This document shows, in pieces, positions 1 to 12,900 of a stretch of 61,736 nucleotides of DNA; the stretch's first letter is position 1; the number at the start of each line of letters is the position of its first letter. A program made the translations under genes and the position numbers. The notes under the pieces are model-generated. The model searched no databases. It had not been told where the DNA came from and worked only from the letters and a program-made list of their open reading frames with translations. Source of the DNA: Acanthaster planci (taxonomy: Eukaryota; Echinodermata; Asteroidea; Valvatida; Acanthasteridae); assembly GCF_001949145.1 (NCBI RefSeq), contig NW_019091362.1, positions 9,467,524-9,529,259 of the forward strand. The letters are read 5' to 3'.

Positions 1-203
1 TTACCTTGGTTCTCTTTGAGGTTTTTGGATATTTGGTCACTGTGTTTTATACCCAGTTATTGCACTACCCACACAGTGAACAGTTTTTATTTCAGGCTTT
101 CCTCATTATTCTACCAAAACGAAATACACCCTATTGTCTAGCAATGGTGTTAAGAGAATCTTCATAAACCTGAAGTGGTCCTGTATCATGTTTGTATTTG
201 CAG

Positions 204-373
204 GTTTCCCATACAACAAACTCCAGGAGAGAGTCCTGCATCTAGAGGTGTTGGACTACGACCGCTTCAGTAGGAATGACCCCATTGGAGAGTTGAACAT
301 CCCACTGGCTGAGATTGACCTGACTCAGGAGCAGACAGTTAACAAGACGCTCACTCCTAGCTCGAAATCATAT
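204..373 (+). CDS. SYT7: Syt7-like exon: end of C2A
   Basis: The acceptor is ...TTTGCAG before 204 and the donor is GTGAGT at 374. Two leading bases complete a codon begun in the previous exon, and the exon ends in phase 0. It encodes the C2A loop-3 aspartates and the linker towards C2B (ending TPSSKSY). Confidence 0.9.
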
Positions 374-2979
374 GTGAGTGGTACCACAATGATGTTTAGG
401 ATGTAATCGAATTTTGTATTTTGAAGTTAGAGGAGACTACAAAAAATTTAGAGCGATTGAGTAAAATACAAGTGTTATGATTTTGAATTCTGGTTTACCA
501 AGAGGCAAGAAATAGTTGTCATTTGTGTGGTCTCTTCAACTATAAAAAAGTGAAACGTTTTCAGGCACATTGCAAAAGAATTCGAAGGCAAAAACAAGGA
601 CTGTGACTTTTAGAGCATTCTTTAAAATTGATTTTTTTTTTAATCAGTTGAACTCATTTTGGCATACCATGTATGAAGTACTGTTTGATTCAGGTATTGG
701 TACCCCACACTACAGGCCCAGTGTGCATTTTGTGCAGTGAATGAATTACCTGTATGCACGTAGGCATTTCAGTTTGATTCTGTAGTGTTCCCTTGTTCCG
801 ATGCACTTCAGGTTTTAACTTCAGGTGAAAATTGGTTACATACATGTACATGTTCCCTGAGCACTTTTCCCAAACTTGGCCTAGTAAACTATGACAGGTA
901 CATGTACCCATGCAGAGTGGGCACATAACATACCCTCCCCTGTTGCTGCCTGTTGGCAATAGCAGATCAAAAGGGGACCACAGCCTAATTACCATAGCCT
1001 CCCCCCAGGGGCAATTGTTTCTATTTGAATATGATGAGAGAAGAGCAATTTCATTTTCATTCTTTCCATGAGTGCTCGACCCTCAAAACTTATTCAATCC
1101 CCACCAAAAGACAACAAAGGATGCACAAAATCTCACATCCCCCCCCCAAAAAAAGAAATTTGGCCCTTCCTGTCCCAGGCAATAAACTTCTGAATCTGCC
1201 CTTGCCCGTGAGTAGACCACAGTTTCTACGCATTATGTTGCATCAACCTTCAGGTACTTTCTCTTTTCATTTTATACCGTGAGCCAAAGCAGGGCTCAAT
1301 TTACCAAAAAAAGGGGCATGCACTGGTGCATGTAGACCCAAAAAACCTACATGCACCAGGAAAATCCTACATGCACCATAATTTGGCAAATACCGGTAGC
1401 ACATACTCCTGTATATAGCAAGTTAAGGATTATAAGCCAAAGAGAAGGTTGGGTGTGTACGTGTATTATGAATCTGCTGCGAGGAATGGGAGAAAGAAAT
1501 AACACGTTCGTACACTATCTGGTCAAGAATTCAACAAACTTTATCCTTATTCTCACTTATTGGTAAATATATGCAGGAAATGAGTGTTTTGGTGGTTAAA
1601 AAGTTACACGCATGTCGTGCATACTCAGTTAAAAAGCTAGGTGCACAAGCAAAAATCTACATGCACTGGTGCACACGGGCACCAGGTAAATCGAGCCGTG
1701 GACCAAAGGGAACTTTAATGGATAACAGCACACTGCCAGAACTGAACTTAAATAAACAGACTGATTTCATCTTTGAATTTGTAAATCTGTTTGGTTTGTA
1801 GGGAAAGCTGGGCAAGATTCTTGTGTCTCTCTGTTTTGCACCCACGGCAGGCAGAATAACGATAGTTATCATGAAATGTGACGGGCTTGCTGCAAAGGAT
1901 ATCACTGGCAAATCAGGTTAGTTACAGATATTTGCTGACTGGCAGGAGGGCAAATGTGCTGTTTATGTATTCAGATGTCTTTAAAAAAATCACAGATAAA
2001 GTGTCATATTTGCTTGCTCATTTCATGCATGTATATGTGACCTGTTACCGTAAAATGAGTTGAAAGTTAGAATTTTCAAAAATTGAGATACTGGTATTTT
2101 TTTATTCAGCAGAAAAAGATCTCTCCAGTGGTATGTACATGGGACATTTAGGGTAAAAGCATAAGGTGACAATGTGACATTATTCTGGCAGCTTTCGTGT
2201 CTTTGTTTCCGACATTGTTTCAACATGTCTGCCCAGGCACAAATAATGTTGTCCTTTTTTGGAATTAAATAGGAGATGGGTTACTCTTTCCAAATATTAC
2301 CAAACCCCAAACTTGACCTCAACTTCAATATTTGACTTTGAACCCTTAAAATAGGAAAGAACAGAATGCAACTTTATGCTCATTTTGTCATGACGGGTCA
2401 CATATTATAGGGTCTTGAAATATGAAACTTGTGAAAAATCAACATGCAGATTAAGTGAGAGGTAAAAGGAAGTAAAGTTTGTGCGAATAGTAACAAATTC
2501 ATCAGTTTGATCTAACTTTGCCCCATTGTCTTTTGACCAGTAACTAAAAGCATTGGTTTTTGCATGTTATTATTGAGTGTACATGTAGTTTTTATATGTC
2601 TGGTCACATTCTTTGCTTAGCCTGACACTAAGCATGGTCAATTATTGAATACACCTCTTTCCATGCAGATCCTTATGTAAAAGTCTGGCATGTCTACCAG
2701 GACAAGAAGATTGAGAAGAAGAAGACCATTGTCAAGTACAACACCCTGAATCCGGTCTTCAATGTCTCCTTCATGTTCCATGTCACACTGAATAAGATCC
2801 GGGACACCAGCTTCATTATCTCAGTGGTGGACAAGGACCGGCTGTCACGTAACGACACCATCGGCGGGATCATACTGGGGCCCAAGGCCTCACCCTCAGA
2901 GACTAGCCACTGGGCCGAGATGCTGAACAAGCCCAGAACTCCTGTGGCCCAGTGGCACGTCCTGAAAGACATGGGCTGA
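204..2979 (+). CDS. SYT7: Synaptotagmin-7-like protein, C-terminal part (end of C2A plus C2B), 3 exons
   Basis: Synaptotagmins are membrane-anchored calcium sensors that drive vesicle fusion through two C2 domains. I join exons 204-373, 1802-1916 and 2669-2979 (stop TGA 2977-2979); splice phases agree (1, 0, 1) and all junctions are GT-AG. The first exon gives the end of C2A, with the loop-3 calcium ligands in [14 protein letters not shown]. The other two give C2B: the two loop-1 aspartates (KDITGKSDPYVKVW), a polybasic strand (KKIEKKK), loop-3 ligands ([15 protein letters not shown]) and the C-terminal WHxL motif. The FPYNKL...[13 protein letters not shown] stretch is closest to the synaptotagmin-7 subfamily as I know it, so the subtype is likely but not certain. 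The N-terminus, transmembrane helix and most of C2A lie before the window. The gene converges on the ARFGAP gene. Confidence 0.9.
374..1801 (+). other. Syt7 intron
   Basis: Intron between the C2A-end exon and the first C2B exon. Apart from the MITE at 1290-1700 I see nothing with coding or structural support in it; short ORFs here show no family resemblance. Confidence 0.8.
1290..1700. mobile_element. Old hAT-like MITE in a Syt7 intron
   Basis: The ends are imperfect inverted repeats: CAGGGCTCAATTTACC at the left, and the reverse complement of a CACGGCTCGATTTACC-like end at the right. Just inside, both arms carry GCACTGGTGCATGTAG-like sequence. The flanking 8-mers are AGCCAAAG (1282-1289) and GACCAAAG (1701-1708), a 6/8 match that fits a decayed 8-bp target-site duplication. 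The element is about 411 bp with no coding capacity. A CAGGG... terminus with 8-bp duplication is typical of hAT-type elements; assignment is by inference. Confidence 0.6.
1802..1916 (+). CDS. SYT7: Syt7-like exon: start of C2B
   Basis: The acceptor is TTTGTAG and the donor GTTAGT. This 115-nt exon is in phase 0 at its start and phase 1 at its end. It encodes the C2B first strands ([12 protein letters not shown]...) and the first loop-1 aspartate in AAKDITGKS. The second aspartate codon (GAT) is split across the next junction. Confidence 0.88.
2669..2979 (+). CDS. SYT7: Syt7-like terminal exon: rest of C2B and stop
   Basis: The acceptor is CCATGCAG. The exon completes the split Asp codon to give SDPYVKVW, then runs through the polybasic strand, the calcium loop-3 ligands and WHVL to TGA at 2977. 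The C-terminus (KDMG) is slightly longer than the vertebrate Syt7 end that I know. Confidence 0.92.
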
Positions 2980-4986
2980 GGACCGCACAGGCGTCTTCCA
3001 TCTGTGTACATATATAGATATATAGGTTTTGGTGTATTATTTACTTTCTGTTCACTGCCCAGTGTTCGCACGTTGCCAACAGGGTTCTGACATAAGCTGC
3101 ACCAATTTCTGTCTTCCGATTTTTGCTTGTGCTGCATATAGTGGGATGCGGGGAACCAGTCACAACCTGGTATGTGACACGGCACTGGCTGCTTGGTGTA
3201 GCTTGGTCACAGACAGTACTGGGAATTGCATGCAGGGTACCGGTGAAAGGCCAAGTACAGCACCTTGCAGCTTCCTCAGAATTATTGCACACTCGTCAGC
3301 ATGCTCTTTGAGTGTCGACTTTACTGGCGCACTTGGTATCAGCTGAGATAGAAAACAGCCATGCTTGTGTGGCAAGAATTGCCCTTCTGGAAATCACTAG
3401 ATGATCTGCTCTCCTGTCATGTGCCACGTACATGTATCACACGAGAAAACGTCTTTGCGGCTTGATGGCACTTCTTGCTACATCTGCAACCCCGCAACCG
3501 GGATATCCCGGGCTGGCCTTGTGGCTATTCATTGCTCACACATCTCTTAGATTTTAAGCATTTGCCATGTCAGAACATTTGTGAACATACACCTATTAGT
3601 TGCAGTTGATGGCCTTCATCTTTCCACTGGTGTCTTCCAAATCAATTTCTTGAGATAAATTCAGATATGTCGTTTTGGTGGTGTGTCAAAGCAGGCCAAG
3701 GCCAGGTACTTGAGCTTCAAACTCACTCCCCCTCATTCCTTTGACCAATGGATTCTGTGAGCAAACAAGCTAGAGCAGTTGCTTTTTGCCTCACCTAGCA
3801 ACAGTATCCCACTGGGTTGATATTTTGAGTGCCGACAAAAACAAGGGTCTGAAGCACATGCCTCAAGTTGATTGGGACCTGCACAGAAGTTGAAATTGTG
3901 ACCAGGTCCCACAAAAGGAGCCTTATGGACGTTTGGGATGTTTTGGTCATTCTGTGTCGGTTTGCATCAGAATGGGCAGATGGAGCTCCTTTGTTTCGAT
4001 GTGTCACTCAGTTCGGCATCCCAAAGGAAATGGGCATTACATGTGTAAGGAGAAAATGATGCGGGTCTTACTGATTTCTACCATGCCAAGATACTTTAAA
4101 AGGCGTTAAAGTTAACTCCGAAGTGGCTGCGGTGACTTGCGATTCATTCTGTTGGGTTGAGTAACGACTGCTGTCAGTGGGGTAGTCTGAGGCAGAGGCC
4201 ATGTCCAAAATGGGCTTCCAGAGCTATGGCTAGGTTTATTGTCTGCACGCCTCCGTGTATTTCCAATCTAGTAAAGACCTAGACCTAGCTCTAGACAGTA
4301 GATTCAGACCGAGTTTATATCACGGCAATGAAATACAAGGCATGTCACATTTTTCAAGTTCATTCGACATTATGCATTTCAAGTGATTGTACAAAAAGTT
4401 CCAATCTTTTGATTGATTGTCAGGGAGCATATTCTTGGCTGCACTGGATGGTTTACAAAAGCTCAACAAAATATAAAAATGATTGCAACTGTTTCATAAT
4501 TTATGATGAGTTTGGAATTGATCTAGTGCTTCAGAATATTGAGATGTTAACGATAAAGGCAGAGCTATTACCAATGTGCCACAGAATATGTACACTTTCT
4601 TGAACTCCCATGATGACAAATCAATCGTAGCATAAATTTGTGCTAAAGATTTCCTTTAAGCCAGTTGAAAACAGATCTTTGTTATTGATTTTAAATGTGT
4701 TCAGATTAATTTAGCGATGTGCTACTAAATCTCATTACCTTTGAAATAGGTTAATTTAGTATTTGCATAAAAAATATAGATGACTTAAAGTGTCTTCCAA
4801 AAGAATGGAAACCTTTGTTAACATCAGGTGTAACCATTTGGTCAACCAGGTGTAACCATTCAGTCATAATCCGAGGTCAGTTTAATTTGGAAAACAAAAT
4901 ATTGAAAGCAACTTCAGTTGACGATTGCCTGCAGATCTTACCCATTAATCAAGTTTGTGGGTTTTTAAACAGTGCAAAGTAAAATA
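2980..4986 (+). other. Syt7 3' UTR and intergenic DNA
   Basis: Follows the Syt7 stop. I see no further exon, RNA gene or repeat boundary. The 3' UTR must begin here, but I cannot place a cleavage site. Confidence 0.5.
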
Positions 4987-5727
4987 CAGTTGTGCTCAAA
5001 AGTGTTCATACCCTTTGGAAAATAACATACTTTTCTAAATTCTTAATTCTGAAAAGCTATTATGTTGGCACTTCCACTATATCTTTTGTCTGTTTGTTGC
5101 AATACACAAATCCATTTGTGTATTGGCTAAACTTCATTTGCATATTAATAGACATGGCCCGCATTTCATTTTTGCCCCTGTTCAAAAGTATTCATACCCC
5201 AGGTTTACATAGTCCATCGTCTTTTCCTAATAGTCAATAGTATAGCCTTTGTTCTTGATGACTACATGTACCTCAAGACGGTTCCTATAAGTGTCCACAA
5301 ACTTTCTGCATGTCTCCTGTGAGATGTTGGTCCACTCTTCCTTGGTAAAAGCCTCCAGCTGGGTCAGGGTGACACCAAGGAAGAGTGGGCCAACATCCCA
5401 AAGTAGACATGCAGAAAGCTTGTGGACACTTATAGGAACCGTCTTGAGGTAGTCACCAAGAACAAAGGCTATGCTATTGATTATTAAGAAAAGACAACAG
5501 ACTATGTAAACCTGGGGTATGAATACTTTTGAACAGGAGCAAAAACTAAACCTGGGCCATATCTATTATTATGCAAATGAAGTTTAGCCAGTACACATGT
5601 GGATTTGTGTATTGCAACAAACAGACAAAAGATATAGTGGAAGTGCCAACATAATAGCTTTTCAAAATTAAGAATTTAGAAAAGTTTATTATTTTCCAAA
5701 GGGTATGAATACTTTTGAGCACAACTG
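4987..5727. mobile_element. Foldback element made of two inverted Tc1/mariner 3' ends
   Basis: The element begins CAGTTGTGCTCAAAAG and ends with its exact reverse complement. It is an inverted repeat along its whole 741 bp, with the centre near 5370. A second copy of the CAAAAGTATTCATACCCC-type repeat lies about 200 bp inside each arm, the IR/DR arrangement of Tc1-like elements. Nearest the centre, each arm encodes the C-terminal tail of a Tc1-like transposase facing outward: the left arm on the - strand (about 5390 down to 5235), the right arm on the + strand (about 5370-5490). TA precedes the left end; CA follows the right end, so the TA duplication is imperfect. Confidence 0.9.
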
Positions 5728-8700
5728 CACATGTCAAGATTCAGCCGACATGTCTCATCTTATACTCGGGATTTCCAGAGTCTAGGAAACTCCTGGGTAT
5801 CACTTAAAAGTCAAAAAATGACGTCATTTTGAACCAGGAAGTGAGGTGCAAACAAATGGAGTACTTGCGCGTGTTGGTTCACGCGCTGGTTCTCGGGCTG
5901 CCTTCTGCACTCATAATTGTATGCATGACATATTCACTTTGAAGTTCTATGGAACAAGTGGAAAAGATGCTGAACTTCCCACCCAGATCGCAAGACCAAA
6001 TTTGCTACATCCAAGTAAATTGGGCACTTGCATATGTACAGGGCATAACAAGCATTGGTTGAAAGTACATGTCGTCCCGTCAGTGCACAAGTTTTTTCGT
6101 CACGTCAGTGCATTTGTCTTGTGCACAAATACGACCTTGTCGCACTGACGTGACAATTTTGTCACCAAAAATATCAGATAATTGATGTCAAGGTTATTAT
6201 GCTTAACTCTGTATTGTCTCAAAGTGTATTGTATTGCACAGGGGGAGAGATCCAAATGTATTCGTGGAGATGAAACTGCAGTCTAGGCTAAACAAGGAGA
6301 AGCAGAGAATTGACACCGAATTGAGTCAAGAAAATACAAACTTGAAAAACTGAGTCCTTCACAGTAATTCCCATCTGGAAAGCTTGGTTAAGGAAATGTT
6401 AGCCTTGCTAGCTGGTAATTTGTCTTCTAAGTTAAACTTCCAGTTCTGCACAGCTTAGTTGTATTACTTCGCATAGCCTCAGGCATTCTGTATATTTTTC
6501 ATGGGTTAACAATGTGCCTACCTATGCATCTTTGTACAGAACTACTTTCTGTTAAGATGCACCCTGCACAACACCCTGGATTTACATGTACCATTTGGTT
6601 TGTGTATTACATTCCGGGGGCTTGTTGGTCGGTTTGTTGATTTCAAGTAGAGCTAAATTGATGTTCAGGTCTATGCCTTGGCATATTTTGCGCTATGCAC
6701 TGAAAGTCTGGTATAACACAATTCCAAGCCAAAATGTGGTGTGAGGTACATGTACTACTGACTTTCCCGTTAACGGCTGTCTGAAATTACACCCAGGTCA
6801 GCCAGGCATATCGCCACGTAGTGTTTCACTATGAATACAAATTGCAATAATTTAAGTCTTGGTTGTATCATAAGTTGTATTTAACCTGATGTATTTTTGT
6901 ATATTTGATAGGAAGACGTATTGAATGTACATGTACTGGGAATTCACCATAAAGAGCAAGTTGTAAAGTTGAATTGTATTTCTGGTTGGATCTGTTCAAT
7001 TTATTCTCATATAGGCAATATTGAACAGTCCTTTATTGCTGTTGCAACATGGAACTATTTAACATGGCATATTTTAATATGTCGCCTTGAGGTGATTAAT
7101 TTGGCAATTAATCACCAATTACTGGTAATTAATGTCACACACATTTATTAAACAATTTGTTTTATGGTTTCCAGGTAACTCTTGTGGGGCAAACAGAAAT
7201 GACAACAGGGATCATTACAATTTTGTTTACAGACCCCCCCAAAAAAACCCTGCAACTGAACACAATTTTGAAAGATATTTTGGACATAAGTATATTTATT
7301 GAAAATCCTTTTAATCCTTGAAAAGCCTTAAATTGTTAAGTTACATTAACTTTACTCTATATACCGGTACTTTAGGGGTTGGGTAAATTTGTCAACACTC
7401 TTCTCATAATTATACTGTCTTGGAAAAACTTGAGTTTGATATTTCATGAAGTCATTCTGTAATTCAGCAAGGAAACGATTACTGAATGAATCCAAAGTAT
7501 GACAGCGAGATATTTTTAAGGTCTAAAAGTGAAATTAATAAAGCTACATTCAAACTGAAATTAATGAAAAGCAAAAATACACTTAACCTAGGACTTTCAA
7601 AACCTTTCCAAATTTAAGCTTACAAGTCCACGATCAATTTGAATGAGCAGATTAAACCAAGATTCTCGGGTCCTCAGATTTCAACCATTCCTTGATAAAA
7701 CAAAAAAAAGGTCAGGTTGCATTCCAAGAGCCTTGCCTGTAATATTTAGACTTCAAAACTATTTAAAGAGTGGAATTACTTTTTTAAAATTTTGTACCCT
7801 GCTGTCTAGTCTGTCAGTCATGTCCCTAAATTTTCGGATATTGTTCAGTTTTCCTCTGGTTACAAGTTGAATCCACAATGCATAACTTATGACCAACATA
7901 CATCATGCTTATTTCCAAAAAAAAATAAGGAGAAATATAGCAACATTAAAGTTTTAAATTTAAAGAAAGAAAGTGAAACTACACATATAACCCTTTACCT
8001 TTAAAATGTAATCTTAAAGATCTCTCAAGTTGATGTACACTTTTTACACGATGAGAAAATTTTGGTTTGTCCCAGTAGTCCAAAAGGATGGCATTTCCCA
8101 AGGACTCAAGATGGTAAATCACTGACATTCTTCATGGGATTTCGTGAGAAATTTCCCTTTTCCAAAAGAACAAGTTCTGATGTATTTCCCAATGAAAAAA
8201 ATGCTAAATTTTGTCACGACCCTTACCCAACTCCCTTCAAATCAATTAGCTGCGCAAAACATTAAACATTCACACAGAAAAAAAAAACCAAGTTCAAGCT
8301 CACTCCATCCCAGGCACTGGTGGCTTGGCTCTTGCATTTTCACCAAAATCAACAAAACTTTGGTGTCCATCTAATCACAGTGGAGTTGCTATAGCTACGG
8401 TTTAGTTTAATACCCAAAATGCAGACATACTGTATGTATTTCATCTGTTCCCACTCTTTCCAAGTTCTCCAAATCATCCCATATTTAGCGGTTAGTTTCA
8501 ATCTTTAATTTACATTGGAGATAAAATGTATGCATTATTTTATAAAGCAATTGACTTATATTATAAAATATATAGGTGAAATACAAGACAAAAACAAGAT
8601 CCCCTTCCATGTTGCGAACTGTTTTTCAAAACTATGGAATTAAAGAGTTTCATTTAAGGAATGGGTGCACACTTCCACAATAACTGTGAGTCTCTATCAA

Positions 8701-9882
8701 GAGTCACATATTAATATTTCACACAAGGCCCAAAATAAATCTTGAAAATGACTTTGAGAGAACCTTAAGTAATAAAATCAGAACTGCTAACCCAAAGACA
8801 ACACCCCAGTACACGTCCAGTCCCTTGGGAGTCTACGCTCCTCAGACTTGAGCATTAAGCAGTGGGCATGCATTATTAAATGACACTACAGTGCACAAAA
8901 CCAAAAATAACATCTGTGTCATAATATACATTTCAAATAGCAGAACTGGCCTCATAATGAAGTGCAGTGAACCTTGCAGAAATTTGACACATCTGAAATA
9001 ATGTGACCTTTTTCGCACCAGTACAGAAAATTTTCGTCAGATGCACGAAACAGAGAAGTGTGAGGTTAGTCCAAAAGAAACACCAGTCAGATATTCTCTG
9101 GCACGTCCAGAGCAAGTTTCCAAATCTACAGTCCTTCTCAAGCATTTCAAAGCACTTCCCTCTCGCCCATTTTTCTTTTCAACAGCACCCTAAACATTCT
9201 CAAAAGTTGCCGCCCTACGCACTTTGTCCTGGCAGGAGAAAGCACTGCAGGGGAAACCAATTCTGAAAAAAATCTCCGAAACAATGGGGGAATCTGGCCT
9301 GTATACTGCCCTTAATGAGGCCATCTTAAAACCTTGACAGTCCAGATTAAGGGACTAAACCCAACCAAAATGATAACCTCGGCTCTTGCTGATGAAAATA
9401 CAACTTCAACAGCTCAAAATTGATTTGCAATGATGTGAATTTGATGATATGTGTCATTTTTGAGTTCAGGCAGCGACCAAATGTGGATACTGCTTGACAA
9501 GACTTTACAGAAAAAGAACAGAACATTCCCAAAGCTAGGATACGCTTGAATTTTGAACATCTGGAGAATTGATCAGTTTTTTGTTAAGCATCAGTTTCGT
9601 CACGTAGTGATTAGGCATAGGCTTCTGCATCAGTAGCTGGCAGTAGCTGAATAGAAACAGCCAATGACATCAAGTACAAACAGCTTAACACGTATTCCTA
9701 CAGGTGGTTCTCAAACAATCTTGATAAAAACATCTGACATCCTTAAAGACAACATGCCCTATTTGATGGCAATTACAAAGTGCCTGGTTTGTACCTGTTT
9801 ATACTCTTGGAAATATGAATTGAAGGCATTTCTGTCTTACCAATAAATCAGCTCAAGACGGGAGAGGGCTCGTCTGACTAGG
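5728..9882. other. Non-coding DNA between convergent genes, including the ARFGAP 3' UTR
   Basis: No ORF here resembles a known protein. The low-coordinate end of the ARFGAP transcript (3' UTR, - strand) must lie here; ATTAAA on the - strand at 8406-8411 is one possible poly(A) signal among several. A set of short CRE-like inverted repeats occurs at 6081-6154. Confidence 0.5.
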
Positions 9883-9900
9883 CTAGTAACCATATTTATC
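9883..9900 (-). CDS. ARFGAP2/3: ARFGAP2/3 exon 13: five codons and stop
   Basis: A tiny terminal coding piece, DKYGY-stop (TAG 9883-9885), after acceptor CTTTGCAG. Vertebrate ArfGAP2/3 ends DRYGSY, which supports this exon strongly despite its size. Confidence 0.9.
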   Translation of the reverse strand, partial: DKYGY

Positions 9901-12900
9901 CTGCAAAGAGAAAACAGATGGAAAAAAAACTAATTAACAAGCACTGACGTGGATTGACAGGCGTTCCAAAAAGGGAAAACGCACTGTTCCTACAGGACTC
10001 CATGAGGATATTTAACAGAGATAAAGATACAACAGACTAAGTAATGCCTTGTCACAACACAAAGACACGCTAAAAGCTTTGGCAAATATGACAAATATGG
10101 AAATATTTGATTCAACATCAAACATCTTTGCAACTGAAGATTCAAAAGTTGACCCCATTTTTAAAGGGAAGTTGGTATCTTTCTTCATAAAACACTTCAA
10201 TCATTCTCAACATGTTGCACATTGCAACTGCATTTGACACCAACCACTGTTTGTATTTGTCTTCTCATCTTCAACCACTCCTAGGTTCAGCTCCTACTGT
10301 GCATCTAACTGAATGATGGAATACTTGGCTGAATGAAGGGTCAAATATTCACATACTGAATTATTCACTTACTCAGCCCTGGGACACACTAGATTTGTGT
10401 AGATTATGATGAAAACTTGGGCTGTGCGTACTCTGGCAAATGTGTGCACATGTGATGTGTCTCGAATACTGGAGTTAAGTAATCACTGTTCAGAATTTCC
10501 GAGTAGTCCACATTCGGAGTGGCGAAATTCTTCAAAAAACCTTTAGGAATCTGAAGTATTCCTGTACACTTTCTGAGCCACTAGTGTAGAGGGCGGACCC
10601 CAGCATTTTACCTGTATAGAGCTCATGAGGCCGTTGGCCATCCGAGATAGCCTGCCGGCAACCTGCGTCACACTGTCCTTCATGCCATCTTTGATGGCTG
10701 CCATATCGGTCCCAGAGGAGTACGAGCTCCTGGAAGATGATTGGTCCCCGTAGAAGTCAGAGCTGGATATGCTGCTCTTGCCGGCAAAGCGATCCAGGTT
10801 GGACTTGGTGGTAGCCTATCAGAAACCAGGCACAAGCATCCAAACTTTACAGAGTTATTGCTCACTTTGTACAATATGCTACACATCCAAGGACATTCTG
10901 TGTGATCTAAGGCTACACAGCAGAGTGCATGCGTCACGGTTAGGTCGTGCAATTGTTTTTGAACGGTCCATGCTGGGAATATTTTGCAGAGACAATTTTT
11001 GTGCAACTTCAAACTCCTATTCAATGCATGAAAACCATCCGACATCCCCTGCGGGCTAAGAGTATTTAACTTATTGAAACACTTCAAACTGTTCCTTTTT
11101 TTCTGGACAAGTGGTGACTAAATAACTGTTATGAGCACAGAAATGCATTTTTTAGACACAAATGCTACATTATTCTGCAATATGAGAAAAAAATTATGTC
11201 AGCAATGCATGATCATGGAGGAAAAATTCTGGGACAAGAATATATTGATCCGTACAATCCAATCAACACAATGGAACACAATGGTAAAGATCCACAGCAC
11301 TGGAAATTCTCTGAACTTCTGAAATCAAACAACAGTGGTACTGTCTTGCCAGAGACAGACAGCTGCTCTTTTAACCACTTCCTGCCGGGGACTCCGGAAT
11401 CGGAGACGTATGGTTTATATGCGTGGCCGGGGTCTTCGAACTCGGACAAAGGAAACAGGGCCCTGTAACAAAAGACCGTACTTCAANNNNNNNNNNNNNN
11501 NNNNNNNNNNNNNNNNNNNNNNNNNNNNNNNNNNNNNNGTGTTATTTTGAAACCGTATACCAGGGTTTGGGGTATTTAGAGCAAGCGGATTACCACCGGG
11601 GACAAAAGCGCTCCACCACCGCAGCAATGAGCCACACAGCACCGCTGCATGCTAATCTGGCCCCTATTGAAAAGAGGTCAGCAGTGCAACTGAGCCAGGT
11701 TCGTGAACAAAAGAAAGTTACATAACACCGCACAATCTGGGCTCTTTTTACACGGCTGCAGGCCTGGCTGAAATACTCAAGCGTCAATGAAGGTCACCTG
11801 TCAACTTAGAGTAGTGCCTAAAGATTACTTGGTGCGGCTATAAACGTCCGTTAAATGAAATGATGAATTTTTGAAGAATTTTGAAAGCGGAAAAATTGAT
11901 AATTATGCCGGCCCAGCATCCTCAACATTCAAAAATGCCCCGGCATGAAGTGGTTAAGTCCCTGCTGTAACAACTCAAACCAGTAAGGAGGCAAAAGCCT
12001 TATTGACCACTGAACTCAAATTATTCTGAGAACAACCCACTCTGGCATACTCACATCCATCTCTGAAGAGCCAAAGTAGGCATCGGAGGAGATAGACTTG
12101 GCATTGGCAAACCTCTTCTGGGCCTCCGTGGAGCTGGAGACGGCTTCGTATTGCTTCTTCTTGCCCGACGGCATACTGAAGGACAAAAGCCAAAGGGGTT
12201 ACTCGTGACAAATCCTTGGAACTAATTGAAAACATACACAGCCTTAGCTCTGACAGATAACTTGTGGATGGCCCAATCATTGACCAAAAATGGTGACTGC
12301 AGTTTTGGATTTGGAGGGGCGGGGTACAATTCTGTTAGCAACTAGATGCATCGGCTGACCATCAACATGTTGCATATTACCTCCTGTGAACATCGCACGA
12401 ATGTTGATGCGAGCATTGTACATTTTGTGAACAATGCCTTAACAACCAACCATCTGGTTTTCCATCATTCTGAGGAAATGCTGTAGCCAGGATTCTCGGG
12501 AGGTTTGCAAATACTGCATCTGTACGTCACAGAGAAGGGGCCCAAATATTTCTGTTATTCTTCTTGTCTTAGTTTCAAATTTCCAGTGACGAACAAACTG
12601 GGTGGGGTGACAGTTGGTTACAAAGTGGGCGTGTCCCCTCTTCCCACACCCCCTCCATCTCTATTCCTTACCGGTCTGCCAGAGGCTTGATACTATCATA
12701 GCTGTCAGCATCTTTAGGCTTGTCCAGTATGTCCCAGTCATCCTTTTCAATATCATCGTCTCTGTCCTTACGACTGCTGAAAATGTCGTCTTTGTTTCTG
12801 TTTGAGAAAAATGTGGGGTTTTTTCTTAGACTGAGAAGCAACTATACCAATGCTACATACCAAATAAAAATTCCCTCCTCTGTTTACACTGAGGCACAAG

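Noticed and set aside
2694-3185. 163-codon ORF on the - strand
   Set aside because: It is antisense to the Syt7 terminal exon, whose coding frame on the + strand is certain.
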